Part shown: one piece after another, positions 27,690-36,794 of the stretch
Position numbering within the stretch: position 1 is the first letter of the stretch
Layout of the letters: each line of letters starts with the position of its first letter
NCBI RefSeq assembly: GCF_002367995.1
Contig: NZ_AP018207.1
Location: forward strand, 2,054,500 to 2,118,499
Reading direction: 5' to 3'
From: Calothrix brevissima NIES-22
GTDB lineage: Bacteria > Cyanobacteriota > Cyanobacteriia > Cyanobacteriales > Nostocaceae
Length of the DNA stretch: 64,000 nt
The notes under the pieces: model-generated
Told to the model about the DNA's origin: nothing
Database searches by the model: none
The model's input: only the letters and a program-made list of their open reading frames with translations
Position numbers and translations under genes: made by a program

Positions 27690-27910
27690 TCAGGAAATTT
27701 TCTGGAAATCAGTAGTTAGCGGTTGAAGATGACTATAAATGCAGCAGAAAGGAAATGAGAAAAAAATTTACCATCTCTTTCTCGAAAACATTATATAGTT
27801 CGCTTAAATCAAGCTTAATTACTTGAGAGTCAGACTGAGCTAAACGGCTGATTTTATCTTTAAGAGGTTCAATGTAAATCGGCTCGCTATTAAAATTACA
27901 GGAGGTTTAT

Positions 27911-28069
27911 ATGGATTTAGTGCGAATTCTGGCAGCAGTGTTTCTGCCACCTTTAGGGGTATTCTTGCAAGTAGGGATTGGTAAAGACTTTTGGATAAAT
28001 ATTATCTTGACATTTTTCGGCTATCTGCCGGGAATTATTCATGCTGTATGGGTAATTGCTAGGAAATAA
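27911..28069 (+). CDS. Pmp3/YqaE-family small membrane protein
   Basis: The 52-residue ORF reads MDLVRILAAVFLPPLGVFLQ, then an IGKDFWINIILTFFGYLPG region and GIIHAVWVIARK. Two transmembrane helices and the PPLGV and LPG motifs are diagnostic of the Pmp3/YqaE proteolipid family, linked to salt and cold stress. A strong ribosome site, AGGAGG, ends 5 nt before the ATG. The gap of 220 bp from the previous gene suggests its own promoter. Confidence 0.93.
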   Translation: MDLVRILAAVFLPPLGVFLQVGIGKDFWINIILTFFGYLPGIIHAVWVIARK

Positions 28070-28302
28070 TTCTGCACGCAGTCAGGTGTAAGTGCGATCG
28101 CTATCAGTTGTTGAATTAGCGATCGCCAATTACTTAATTTCAATTATAATCTTTAAATAAAAAATAAAAATTATTACAATTTATTAAGCAATTCTAGATA
28201 TTTCCAGCATTAACATTTATGTCAATTTCCGATAGCCAGTAGTTTTATCCTGGCACTATTTAACACAATATATTTAACCCTATTTAAAATTATCTTTCAC
28301 TA
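28070..28302. other. AT-rich upstream region of the Rieske gene
   Basis: HIP1 sites occur at about 28095 and 28121, forming a possible hairpin between GCGATCGCTA and TAGCGATCGC. The rest is AT-rich without recognisable genes. Confidence 0.4.
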
Positions 28303-28875
28303 ATGATGAAAGAATTTTTCCTTGGTAAGAGCACAAGTTCAGCAGGAAAAAGAACGCGACGGAATTTTTTAAACTATATATTCGGTAGTAGTTTGGCCAC
28401 AATAGCCATAGGTTATTTATTGCCAAAACCTAGCCAGAGTCGAGAATTAGATTTAGAAACCCTTTGCTCTCTATACCCGCAAAATTCTCGTTGTCTCAAT
28501 TATTTGCCCGGAGTTAAAGCACAAGATACTAACGGCAAGGTAATTCAGGCTGATACACTGTTAGCAAAAGCAACCCCGGGAATTCCCTTTCCTGTTAAAG
28601 GGTTGCCAAATGATAGCGTCGATTATCTCATTATTAAAGATGGGCCACAAATTGCCGAGTATGCTATCAGTCCAATTTGCACTCATTTAGGATGTACAGT
28701 TGAATGGCATCCTGAGAGAAATCACTTTATTTGTCCTTGTCACGGCTCTCAATACGATTCTGTAGGTCGAGTAGTTCAAGGCCCAGCAAAGCATCCTCTA
28801 CCGCTCATCACAGTAGTAGTCAAGCAGAATCAAGTTCGTTTAGTTGCGACCAAACCTGCAATTGATCCGCGTTAA
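28303..28875 (+). CDS. Rieske [2Fe-2S] protein with Tat-type signal anchor
   Basis: The 190-residue protein has a twin-arginine signal ([20 protein letters not shown]). Its Rieske cluster motifs are CTHLGC (126-131) and CPCHGS (144-149). The ligands are Cys126, His128, Cys144 and His147, and Cys131-Cys146 forms the usual disulfide. It resembles PetC-type subunits but is not next to petA, and the region before the cluster ([20 protein letters not shown]) is unusual. Cyanobacteria often hold several petC paralogues; this is probably a minor or alternative one. Tandem ATGs at 28303 and 28306 are both possible starts. Confidence 0.85.
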   Translation: MMKEFFLGKSTSSAGKRTRRNFLNYIFGSSLATIAIGYLLPKPSQSRELDLETLCSLYPQNSRCLNYLPGVKAQDTNGKVIQADTLLAKATPGIPFPVKGLPNDSVDYLIIKDGPQIAEYAISPICTHLGCTVEWHPERNHFICPCHGSQYDSVGRVVQGPAKHPLPLITVVVKQNQVRLVATKPAIDPR

Positions 28876-29004
28876 TTTTCTTCATTGTTTGTGACCAAAT
28901 GCTAGCAAGTGAGGGCACAGTCATAACTATGCCCCCACAATGTTGCTAATTTATGGGAAAATACATCCCCTGAGATTTTCAGCTAACCCTTTGCTCATCA
29001 ACAT

Positions 29005-29514
29005 CTACCGTGATGGCTGATTTGGGACTGTAGATTTGCTGACTGCTGGTTTTGCCCGTTCCTGCTGATATAATTTGACAACTTTCTGTACATAGGTAGC
29101 AGTGAAGCCACTATTACAGCCTGTGTATTGACCAGTCATCCACCAACAAGCTACGCCATTTACCGCCCCTATTTCATTATTGTTACGGGCGCGCAATTGC
29201 TGGTTTAACTCGCGGCGCGCAATACAGGAAACAATTTGGCGGGCTATTTCTGGGCTATTTTCAAATTGTGTTGGTGTAATCTCTTTTTTCAAACAAGTTC
29301 TAGCCCACCCCTTGAGGGTTTCTGGTTTAACTTGCCATTGACTATAAAGTCCATCGTTTTGGGTGCCAGTTTGGGGTGCGGCTTGACGCAGCGCCTCTAC
29401 CATTGCTGCAACTTGAGTGTTAGTAGCCTGCTGTTGTGCTTGCACTAACATTGGCGACAGTCCTACGCTGACAACCACTCCGCTAAGTATGAATCTTATG
29501 AAGTTATTTTTCAT
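29005..29514 (-). CDS. Secreted hypothetical protein, 169 aa
   Basis: A signal peptide (FIRFILSGVVVSVGLSPMLVQAQ) precedes a helical domain with four Cys residues: ARTCLKKEITPTQFE, IVSCIARRELNQQL and GVACWWMTGQYTGCNSGF. I do not recognise a named family. It is probably periplasmic with one or two disulfides. The IS605-like element begins about 16 bp upstream of its start codon, so its original promoter may have been displaced. Confidence 0.7.
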   Translation of the reverse strand: MKNNFIRFILSGVVVSVGLSPMLVQAQQQATNTQVAAMVEALRQAAPQTGTQNDGLYSQWQVKPETLKGWARTCLKKEITPTQFENSPEIARQIVSCIARRELNQQLRARNNNEIGAVNGVACWWMTGQYTGCNSGFTATYVQKVVKLYQQERAKPAVSKSTVPNQPSR

Positions 29515-29530
29515 CAGAAAAATGGGTAGA

Positions 29531-29957
29531 AACCCCGTCCTTATAGAACGGCTTTATAGTTTTCACTACTGCCTTGGGGTTGCTTGAATCGGTGTGCTTT
29601 TGTAATGCACTTTCAATGGGACAATTACCACTTCAAATCTTGCAACCCTGTACACATAGTGTTTTGCACTTTGTTGTGCCTCCCAAAAGGGGTGATGTTA
29701 GCTTCGCCAAGGTTTTAAGAGCTTGTTCGGCTGAAAGCACTGTTCCAGTGACCTTAGAACTGTTTAACCCTCAGCGACAGAGCAAAGAACTAGCTTCGCA
29801 TTCTTTGGTGTCGTGACTCAAAAAACGTAGTAGGGGCGAGTTTACCAATATTCAACTATTAATGATGATCTCGGTCAACCTGCCCCTACTTAGGCTGGTC
29901 AGGATGGCTTGTCGATTACTCTTTCAAGCCTCATGCCTTTAGGCTGAGGTTCCTGAC
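29531..29957 (+). mobile_element. Protein-less IS200/IS605-like element (candidate solo omega-RNA/MITE)
   Basis: The left end has AACCCCGTCCTTATAGAACG then GCTTT, the same hairpin type as near tnpB (306-325) and at 47364. The right end has a GCCTCATGCC/GGCTGAGG hairpin at 29928-29949 followed by TTCCTGAC. About 430 bp lie between them, with no transposase or nuclease frame. The interior holds several short stems (GTGCTTTTGTAATGCAC; CCCAAAAGGGG; CTTCGCCAAG) and a palindrome, AGTAGGGGC/GCCCCTACT, at about 29830-29890. Interpretation as an IscB/TnpB-type guide-RNA remnant is inference. Confidence 0.5.
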
Positions 29958-30365
29958 GACTTTGGACTTGATTTTTAAAGGCCAAGCACCAGCATACTAC
30001 GTATTTATACTTCTTAATAATTGTTTAATTGGCAGTAAATCTCAGCTTTCAGCAGAAATAAAGCAGTAGATGACAATTTTTGACTATTTAGTCACTTGTA
30101 TTAATTTTGTCTATCAGTACTTATATAAGTCTTTGTTTTCTCTTATTTGTCGAAAAGTCAAAAAACCCAGCATTGCTATGCTTTTAAGGTTATCTCACCT
30201 TGAATGTTAAAAATTAGTCTGGATAAAAGTAGCAAATATGTTTTTACTGGTAAATTGTTAGGCAAAATGCCCGTAAACTAACGGGAATGCCGGATTGTGC
30301 CGCACAATCCACGCCAGAAGTATTTTCATTCTGGCTTAACAATTAACTTTTAATTGCGAAAAACG
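29958..30365. other. Intergenic upstream region of the channel gene
   Basis: It is AT-rich. A hairpin lies at about 30285-30330 (CGGATTGTGC/GCACAATCC; GCCAGAA/TTCTGGC) just before the channel gene. No gene is seen. Confidence 0.4.
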
Positions 30366-32021
30366 ATGAACGCAAATTGGCTGGAAATAAACCAGGTAAT
30401 AGAAAGTGGTTTGTCGATGAGGGTGCAGCAATTTTTAGCACAATCACCAACTCTACCACCAACGGAACAACCAGCTGTTAGCCAGGGAATTACTGATTTA
30501 CAAGGTCTGGTCAACCCGATAATTCAGTTTATGCCCAAAGTGCTGGCGGCTGTATTAATTTTGTTAATTGGTTGGTTGCTGGCGGCGATAGTAGCCACAG
30601 CAACGCGAAAAGTCTTGAATCGCACGAACATAGATAACCGTATCGCCTCTGGTGTAACAGGTCGAGAAGATGTTCCCCAAGTGGAACAATTAATCTCTGG
30701 CTTAGTTTTTTGGAGTATTATTCTGTTGACGGTGGTAGCTGTCTTACAAGTTCTCGGACTGGAAGTAGCTTCACGACCTTTGAATAATTCCCTGGATCAA
30801 CTGGTAGGCTATTTACCCAAGTTAGTGGGTACAGCGATTCTTTTCGGTATCGCTTGGGTAGTGGCTACGCTGGTTAAGGTGTTGACATTGCGCGGACTTC
30901 AAGTACTCAGATTAGATGAACGCTTGAATGAGGAAGCAGAAGATGGCACATCTGGCTTTGCGCAGTTGTCGGCTACGGAAACCATTGCTAATGCGCTGTA
31001 CTGGTTTATCTTTTTACTATTTCTCGTTCCCGTTCTCGATACTTTAGGGCTAAGGGAAGCGTTACAACCAGTAAAAGCGCTGATTACCGAAATTCTGTCA
31101 ATTCTGCCGAATATTTTAGCAGCCACCTTAATTGCATCTGTGGGCTGGTTTTTGGCGAATATCGTGCGGCGCGTCATTAGCAATTTGTTAAGCGCCACAG
31201 GAATTGACCATTTAGGTAGTCGATTTGGGATCTCGCCAACAGTAGGAGTTCAACCTCTATCGAATATTGTCGGCACAATTGTCTACATTTTAATTTTGAT
31301 TCCTGTCGCGATCGCATCTCTCAATGCTTTAAAAATTGAGGCGATATCTGTTCCCGCGATCGCTATGTTACAGCAGATCCTCAATGCTTTACCTGCGATA
31401 TTTTCCGCGATCGCAATTCTAATTCTCGGTTATTTCTTGGGGCGGTTTGTTGGTGATTTAGTCACGAGTATCCTGACTAGCTTTGGTTTTAACAATATAT
31501 TTGCCGTACTGGGTTTACCATCGCCAAGACCAACAGCCGTTTACACTGAAACTGGCGCACCCGTATCTACACCAACCCGTACTCCATCAGAAATTGTGGG
31601 GATTGTGGTTTTAGTCGGGATTATGCTGTTTGCCACAGTCGCAGCAGTAAATATTTTAAATATTGCTGCCCTCACAGCATTAGTCTCGGGAATTCTGATT
31701 ATATTTGGGCGGATTCTCTCAGGATTAGTAGTATTTGGCATTGGTTTATTTTTAGCCAATCTAGCATTTAGCATTATTGCTAGTTCCGAGAGTTCCCAAG
31801 CGAGGATTTTAGGTCAAGTAGCGCGGATTTCCATTATTACCTTAGTATCCGCAATGGCACTGCGACAAATTGGGATAGCGAGCGATATTGTAAATTTAGC
31901 ATTTGGCTTATTGCTAGGTGCGATCGCTGTAGCTATTGCCTTAGCTTTTGGACTTGGCGGACGGGATGTTGCCCGCGAACAAGTGAGAGAATGGTTAGAT
32001 TCTTTTAAAAGCAAGGGCTAG
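30366..32021 (+). CDS. Mechanosensitive-channel-type membrane protein with repeated conserved TM-helix motifs
   Basis: The protein of about 551 residues has four repeats of a pattern like PNILAATLIASVGWFLANIV and PKVLAAVLILLIGWLLAAIV. This is the 'conserved TM helix' of MscS-related proteins in cyanobacteria. The last segment ends LAFGLGGRDVAREQVREWLD, the signature of this family. The classical MscS beta domain is absent. It probably senses membrane tension or serves as a small-solute channel. A TTG at 30354 is in frame; the ATG at 30366 is preferred. Confidence 0.82.
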   Translation: MNANWLEINQVIESGLSMRVQQFLAQSPTLPPTEQPAVSQGITDLQGLVNPIIQFMPKVLAAVLILLIGWLLAAIVATATRKVLNRTNIDNRIASGVTGREDVPQVEQLISGLVFWSIILLTVVAVLQVLGLEVASRPLNNSLDQLVGYLPKLVGTAILFGIAWVVATLVKVLTLRGLQVLRLDERLNEEAEDGTSGFAQLSATETIANALYWFIFLLFLVPVLDTLGLREALQPVKALITEILSILPNILAATLIASVGWFLANIVRRVISNLLSATGIDHLGSRFGISPTVGVQPLSNIVGTIVYILILIPVAIASLNALKIEAISVPAIAMLQQILNALPAIFSAIAILILGYFLGRFVGDLVTSILTSFGFNNIFAVLGLPSPRPTAVYTETGAPVSTPTRTPSEIVGIVVLVGIMLFATVAAVNILNIAALTALVSGILIIFGRILSGLVVFGIGLFLANLAFSIIASSESSQARILGQVARISIITLVSAMALRQIGIASDIVNLAFGLLLGAIAVAIALAFGLGGRDVAREQVREWLDSFKSKG

Positions 32022-32030
32022 GTAAATTGG

Positions 32031-32166
32031 GCATGGGGCATTGGGCATTGGGCATGGGGCATGGGGCATTGGGCATTGGGCATTGGGCACAGACGCGATG
32101 AACCCTTGTCTCTACAATATTCCTTGTCCTCCTTGTCCCCCTTGTCCTCCTTCCCTTGTCCCCCTG
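32031..32166. repeat. Low-complexity repeats: GGGCATT units, dispersed 28-mer and CTTGTCC tract
   Basis: GGGCATTGGGCATGGGGCAT-type heptamers occupy 32030-32088. The AGACGCGATGAACCCTTGTC repeat comes next, then a CCTTGTCC tandem tract to the stop of the AI-2E gene. The same combination recurs at 33712-33860, 44553-44646 and 63903-64000. Confidence 0.8.
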
Positions 32167-33315
32167 TTAATCTTCGTGCTGAACTGCATCATCAACTGGC
32201 TGTTCGCGATCGCTCTCTGAATTCTCTCCATCCCAAGGATCGTCTGATTTGCCAGAACTAGAGACTATGACTAATTCCGCTTCTTGTTCATGACTCGGCC
32301 CCCATTCATCTAAAACATCTTTAACTAAAACTTCTTGTAACCAAATTTTGGCAACGACTGTTAAAGGTAGAGCTAAAAATAATCCTAAAAAACCAAAGAA
32401 AGTCACAAAAAATAATTGCGAAATTAATGTCACGGCTGGCAATAATGAAACTTGATGCGCCATGACAACTGGTGTAATAAAATTACTTTCCGCCTGTTGA
32501 ATCACAAAGTAAAGAATCAAGACAGCAACGGCTTTCCAAGGTGCGTCTAAAAGTGCGATCGCCATTGCAGGAACTATACTCAATGTCGGGCCAAGGTTGG
32601 GTATTAAGTTTAAAAATCCGGCTAATACACCCAAAGCTAATGCAGCCTTAACGCCTAAAGCTGATAAACCAATGAAACTCATTAGCCCAACTACAGCCAT
32701 CGCAATCAAAGCGCCGACTACCCATCCTTCTAAGGAAGTTTCACACTGATCTAAAATCCCGTCTACTCGCCGCCGATAAAATGAGGGGAAAAGGCGGACA
32801 AATAAGCGGCGATAAGCACCAGGATTGGCTAATAACATCCCTGTTAAAACCAGCACCAACAAGATTTTCAGGATGGCTTCTAAGGAACCAGAGACAAAGG
32901 CAAAAGAATTTCCGACTAACTTATTAATAAATGGTTGTGCTTGTTGAATCAGACTATCTAAATCGGGAATATAAGGTACGAGCTGATCGGGAACTTGGGT
33001 TTTCAGTTCGTTAAACCAACCATTAAAGCGTTCTAAACCTTGGGGAACTCGGTATGTGAGTTCGTGAAACTGAGTGACAAACGGCGGGACAATCACCCGG
33101 AAAAAGCCAACAATCAAGGCAAAGAATATTATCACCGAGAGTATAACGGCGAAGCCTCGCTTCATTCCCCAACTTTGGAAGCATCGCGCTAGGCGATTTA
33201 AACTAGTAGCTAATACAACTGCGGCAAACATCAGTAATAAAACTTCTTTTATTTGCCACAAGATATATAAGGAAAGAACTATGGCGATTAAGCCAATCCA
33301 TTGACCTAAGTTCAC
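32167..33315 (-). CDS. AI-2E family transporter (PerM/YdiK-like)
   Basis: The 382-residue membrane protein has about eight helices. The family signatures are LNLIPNLGPTLSIVPAMAIA and the preceding LGVKAALALGVLAGFL, followed by ESNFITPVVMAHQVSLLPAV. An acidic C-terminal tail of about 50 residues follows. Members export small molecules or ions. The gene ends directly beside the repeat tract. Confidence 0.92.
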   Translation of the reverse strand: MNLGQWIGLIAIVLSLYILWQIKEVLLLMFAAVVLATSLNRLARCFQSWGMKRGFAVILSVIIFFALIVGFFRVIVPPFVTQFHELTYRVPQGLERFNGWFNELKTQVPDQLVPYIPDLDSLIQQAQPFINKLVGNSFAFVSGSLEAILKILLVLVLTGMLLANPGAYRRLFVRLFPSFYRRRVDGILDQCETSLEGWVVGALIAMAVVGLMSFIGLSALGVKAALALGVLAGFLNLIPNLGPTLSIVPAMAIALLDAPWKAVAVLILYFVIQQAESNFITPVVMAHQVSLLPAVTLISQLFFVTFFGFLGLFLALPLTVVAKIWLQEVLVKDVLDEWGPSHEQEAELVIVSSSGKSDDPWDGENSESDREQPVDDAVQHED

Positions 33316-33407
33316 AGGCTGACTCCCGACAGTTGGCTAGCTACATTATTCCTGATAATGCAGCTAGGTTAGCTGATTTTACCAACTGCGGTCTATAGGA
33401 CGAAGGT

Positions 33408-33599
33408 TTAATTTTGTTTTTGTGTCTGAAATCGCCAAAATAATGCGATCGCCATAATCACAGTCGGGGACAAAACCATCAATAAAGCTACCGCATCTGT
33501 CCCCGGAACCCGCAAACTCGGTGCTGCATATTTAATCAAAAACGACAGCACAGTCGAGAGTACAAATACTTTTAGCAACAATCCTAGTTTATTTTCCAT
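33408..33599 (-). CDS. Small two-helix membrane protein, 63 aa, conserved-hypothetical type
   Basis: The ATG at 33599 starts MENKLGLLLKVFVLSTVLSF, followed by IKYAAPSLRV, a second helix (DAVALLMVLSPTVIMAIALF) and a basic end, WRFQTQKQN. Longer starts upstream run through Cys-rich, unlikely sequence. It resembles small cyanobacterial inner-membrane proteins without known function. It lies 92 bp upstream of the AI-2E gene on the same strand and may be co-transcribed with it. Confidence 0.68.
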   Translation of the reverse strand: MENKLGLLLKVFVLSTVLSFLIKYAAPSLRVPGTDAVALLMVLSPTVIMAIALFWRFQTQKQN

Positions 33600-33711
33600 A
33601 CAAGTTCGGCAATACGCATTTTTCTGTCGGGTATACCCCAATTGGGTTTACGCCCTCTAGTTTCTAGAATAGTCCTAACTGCAACAAAACTTTGCAATTA
33701 ACGTTACGTTG

Positions 33712-33880
33712 TTGGGCATTGGGCATTGGGCATTGGGCATTGGGCATAGACGCGATTCATCGCGTCTCTACAATTGTTCCCCCTTGTCTTCCTTGTCCCC
33801 CTTGTCTTCCTTGTCCCCCTTGTCTCCCTTGTCTCCCTTGTCCCCCTTCCCTTCCCTTCCCTTCCCTACCCCCGCCGCTT
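33712..33880. repeat. Repeat tract upstream of ftsH: GGGCATT array, GACGCGA palindrome, CTTGTCCCC array
   Basis: Five GGGCATT units (33714-33746) are followed by the palindrome AGACGCGATTCATCGCGTCT and a long CCTTGTCCCC/CTTCC tract to about 33868. These separate the ftsH start from any distal promoter. Confidence 0.8.
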
Positions 33881-33911
33881 TACAAAAAAATTTATTTGAG
33901 GGTACATCAAA

Positions 33912-35849
33912 ATGCCTGTAGAAACTAATAATAAAAATCAAATGAAGCCTTCGAGATGGCGGCAGTTTGGTGGCAGCTTCTTGATATTAGTAACTTTCTT
34001 ATTGCTGCTTAACTTAATTGTGCCCAGTTTCTTTGGGCCGAAATTGCCTCAGGTTCCTTATAGTGACTTTATTAGCCAAGTGCAAGCTGGTAAAGTTGAA
34101 CGGGCAATAATTGGTGGCGATCGCATTCAATATATGATCAAAACCCAAACCCCCGATGGTCAACCAGCAGAACAGGTATTAAGTACTACACCTGTAGCTA
34201 TCGACTTGGATTTACCAAAGATTCTCCGGGAGAATAACGTTGAGTTTGCTGCACCACCTCCAGATCAAAATGGTTGGTTAGGAACTTTAATTAGCTGGGT
34301 AGCGCCACCGTTAATTTTCTTTGGTATTTGGGCGTTTTTGATGAATCGTCAAGGCGGCGGGCCGGCTGCGTTAACGGTAGGTAAAAGTAAGGCGCGGATT
34401 TCATCTGATGGCAGCACAGGTGTAAAATTTACGGATGTGGCTGGTGTCGATGAAGCCAAGGTGGAATTAGAAGAAATTGTTGATTTCTTGAAAAATGCCG
34501 ATAAATACACCCGCTTAGGCGCGAAAATTCCTAAAGGTGCATTGTTAGTAGGGCCTCCAGGGACAGGTAAGACATTATTAGCAAAAGCGATCGCGGGTGA
34601 AGCTGGCGTTCCTTTCTTCAGTATCTCTGGTTCGGAATTCATCGAATTATTCGTTGGTGTCGGTGCGGCGCGGGTGCGCGATTTATTTGAGCAAGCAAAA
34701 AAACAAGCACCCTGTATCGTCTTTATCGATGAATTAGACGCCTTGGGTAAATCTCGCGCTGGTGCTGGCGGTTTTGTGGGCGGTAACGACGAACGCGAGC
34801 AAACCCTCAACCAGTTACTCACAGAAATGGATGGTTTTGATGCCAATACAGGTGTCATTATTATCGCCGCTACCAACCGTCCTGAAGTCCTCGACCCTGC
34901 ATTACGTCGTCCTGGACGCTTTGACCGCCAAATTGTCGTGGATCGCCCTGATAAAATTGGTCGAGAAGCGATTCTCAAGGTTCACGCCAGAAACGTTAAG
35001 TTAGCTGATGATGTTGATTTAGCTACTATCGCTATCCGTACACCAGGGTTTGCCGGGGCAGATTTAGCTAACTTAGTTAACGAAGCCGCACTGCTAGCAG
35101 CCCGTCAAAATCGCCAAGCTGTAGTGATGGCAGATTTTAACGAAGCGATTGAGCGCTTAGTGGCTGGTTTAGAAAAACGTTCTCGCGTGTTAAATGAAAC
35201 CGAGAAAAAGACCGTAGCTTATCATGAAGTTGGTCACGCGATCGTTGGGGCGTTAATGCCTGGGGCTGGTAAAGTAGAAAAAATCTCCGTTGTTCCCCGT
35301 GGTGTTGGTGCTTTGGGTTATACAATCCAAATGCCAGAAGAAGACCGCTTTTTGATGGTAGAAGACGAAATTCGCGGTAGAATTGCCACTTTATTAGGCG
35401 GACGTTCGGCTGAGGAAGTTGTGTTTGGTAAAGTGTCTACTGGCGCGTCTGACGATATTCAAAAAGCGACAGATTTAGCAGAACGGGCAATTACCATCTA
35501 TGGTATGAGCGATAAATTGGGGCCTGTAGCATTTGAGAAAATTCAACAGCAATTTATCGAAGGCTATGGAAATCCTCGCCGTTCGATTAGTCCCCAAGTT
35601 GCAGAAGAAATTGACAGAGAAGTAAAGCAAAGTGTAGATAATGCTCACCACATCGCGTTAAGTATTCTGCAACATAACCGGACATTGCTAGAAGATACTG
35701 CCCAAGAACTGTTGCAACAAGAAATTTTAGAAGGTGCATCATTGCGGGAACGTCTCAAGCAAGCTGTCGCACCAGAAGAATTAAATGAATGGTTGCGGAC
35801 AGGTAAAATCTCGGAAGATAGACCTTTGTTGCAGACACTTTTAGTGTAA
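33912..35849 (+). CDS. ftsH: ATP-dependent zinc metalloprotease FtsH
   Basis: FtsH degrades damaged membrane proteins; in cyanobacteria some FtsH forms repair photosystem II. The 645-residue protein has an N-terminal TM helix (residues 22-40), a lumenal/periplasmic domain and a second TM at about 128-144. The AAA+ domain has Walker A GPPGTGKT (214-221), Walker [12 protein letters not shown] and the second region of homology [20 protein letters not shown]. The zinc motif HEVGH is at 438-442. It is full length. A HIP1-containing terminator follows. The genome should hold further paralogues, so which one this is cannot be stated. Confidence 0.97.
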   Translation: MPVETNNKNQMKPSRWRQFGGSFLILVTFLLLLNLIVPSFFGPKLPQVPYSDFISQVQAGKVERAIIGGDRIQYMIKTQTPDGQPAEQVLSTTPVAIDLDLPKILRENNVEFAAPPPDQNGWLGTLISWVAPPLIFFGIWAFLMNRQGGGPAALTVGKSKARISSDGSTGVKFTDVAGVDEAKVELEEIVDFLKNADKYTRLGAKIPKGALLVGPPGTGKTLLAKAIAGEAGVPFFSISGSEFIELFVGVGAARVRDLFEQAKKQAPCIVFIDELDALGKSRAGAGGFVGGNDEREQTLNQLLTEMDGFDANTGVIIIAATNRPEVLDPALRRPGRFDRQIVVDRPDKIGREAILKVHARNVKLADDVDLATIAIRTPGFAGADLANLVNEAALLAARQNRQAVVMADFNEAIERLVAGLEKRSRVLNETEKKTVAYHEVGHAIVGALMPGAGKVEKISVVPRGVGALGYTIQMPEEDRFLMVEDEIRGRIATLLGGRSAEEVVFGKVSTGASDDIQKATDLAERAITIYGMSDKLGPVAFEKIQQQFIEGYGNPRRSISPQVAEEIDREVKQSVDNAHHIALSILQHNRTLLEDTAQELLQQEILEGASLRERLKQAVAPEELNEWLRTGKISEDRPLLQTLLV

Positions 35850-35865
35850 GAATTTGAGATTGAAT

Positions 35866-35906
35866 TAAAAAAGCGATCGCTCTTTTCGGGGGCGATCGCT
35901 TTTTTG
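35866..35906 (+). terminator. Rho-independent terminator built from HIP1 palindromes
   Basis: AAAAAAGCGATCGC is followed by a short loop region (TCTTTTCGGGG) and GCGATCGCTTTTTTG. The strong stem and T-run lie 20-55 bp after the ftsH stop. Confidence 0.85.
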
Positions 35907-35956
35907 TTTTTAATAAAATTGAAAGATTGAGCAATTTACATAAAAGCTGCTCATAA

Positions 35957-36223
35957 TTAAGGAAAATACCTATAAATATCTTTTCTTTGTAATACTCGCA
36001 CAAACACAACTAGATTATCAGAAATTTTTAACCCTATTCTGTAATCTCCAACTCTAATCCGATAATAATCACCATCAGTTTTTAGTTTTTTAATATTACT
36101 TACTTCTCCTAGATATACTGCATTTTCAACTTCTTCAATTACTGTTTGTATTCTTTGCAGTAAAGTTTCATCTTTAATTTTGCTCAAATCTTTGGCAAAG
36201 CTTTTGCGAAACTCAACAATCAT
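35957..36223 (-). CDS. RelE/ParE-superfamily toxin
   Basis: The 88-residue protein shows the RelE pattern: MIVEFRKSFAKDLSKIKDET, VSNIKKLKTDGDYYRIRVGD, YRIGLKISDNLVVFVRVLQR and KDIYRYFP at the C-terminus. Such toxins cleave mRNA on the ribosome. The start overlaps the antitoxin stop by 4 bp, a typical antitoxin-toxin arrangement. Confidence 0.9.
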   Translation of the reverse strand: MIVEFRKSFAKDLSKIKDETLLQRIQTVIEEVENAVYLGEVSNIKKLKTDGDYYRIRVGDYRIGLKISDNLVVFVRVLQRKDIYRYFP

Positions 36224-36429
36224 CCTTTATTTCCCAAAATCTTAAAAATTTCCTCTCTGCTAACTAATTCTGTATCTTCACCTTCTTTAATAGCTTTTTC
36301 GAGAGCTATATCTTCGATGATTTCTGCTAACAAATCAGAAAATACTTCTTTCTGTTCTTGAATTACTTCGATCAGTGCGCTTTTAAATAGTTGTTTAATT
36401 TTCTCTTCGTCAAGGTTAAGTTCTGTCAT
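36220..36429 (-). CDS. Antitoxin partner of the RelE-type toxin
   Basis: This 69-residue acidic protein lies directly upstream of the toxin with a 4-bp overlap. The C-terminal VSREEIFKILGNKG and the helical acidic body (LAEIIEDIALEKAIKEGEDT) are typical of small cyanobacterial antitoxins paired with RelE. The N-terminal part may provide DNA binding and autoregulation. Confidence 0.85.
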   Translation of the reverse strand: MTELNLDEEKIKQLFKSALIEVIQEQKEVFSDLLAEIIEDIALEKAIKEGEDTELVSREEIFKILGNKG

Positions 36430-36794
36430 ATTATTCCTTTAATCAGGTTTGCAATGATATTAACATGCCTATAAGACATAAGTTGATATGAGTATATATA
36501 TTTGATTGCATTCTCCCACCCATTGTCTATTGCAATACAAAAGCGATCGCAATTCGATAAAATAACAGTAATCCAAAATGGTAGGGGCACTGGCACTGCC
36601 ATGCCCTCTAGAATAGATTGATGTGTCGCAAACACTATTTAAATTCGTATTATCTTGCATACCCGAAATATCGCCCGCAGGCTGTAAGCCACTGGCTCAC
36701 GCTACGAAGCCTGCGAAGGCAGGCTTTGTTATATTAGCCGCACCCTTATAGGGTGACGGCGATATTGTGGGATAAGCGTGAATCTTTCCTTAAC
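36430..36794. repeat. Intergenic region with two palindromic repeats
   Basis: A GTAGGGGCACTGGCACTGCC-type repeat lies at 36582-36632, related to copies at 10125-10175 and 48711-48740. A larger fold of about 110 bp lies at 36664-36775. Its ends, GAAATATCGCC and GGCGATATTG, pair, and it encloses a GCCTGCGAAGGCAGGC palindrome and a CACCCTTATAGGGTG hairpin. No gene is seen. Confidence 0.6.

Noticed and set aside
29574..29816. 80-aa ORF inside the element at 29531-29957
   Set aside because: It lacks a ribosome site and protein-like composition, and it overlaps foldable non-coding sequence.
32031..32166. GGGCATT and CTTGTCC arrays considered as replication or attachment sites
   Set aside because: They recur at several unrelated intergenic positions and have no dnaA boxes or integrase nearby.
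33692..33928. Pro/Leu/Cys-rich ORFs in the region before ftsH
   Set aside because: They are translations of GGGCATT and CTTGTCCCC tandem repeats.
34349..34978. 209-aa ORF antisense to ftsH
   Set aside because: It is a shadow frame of a strongly conserved gene.
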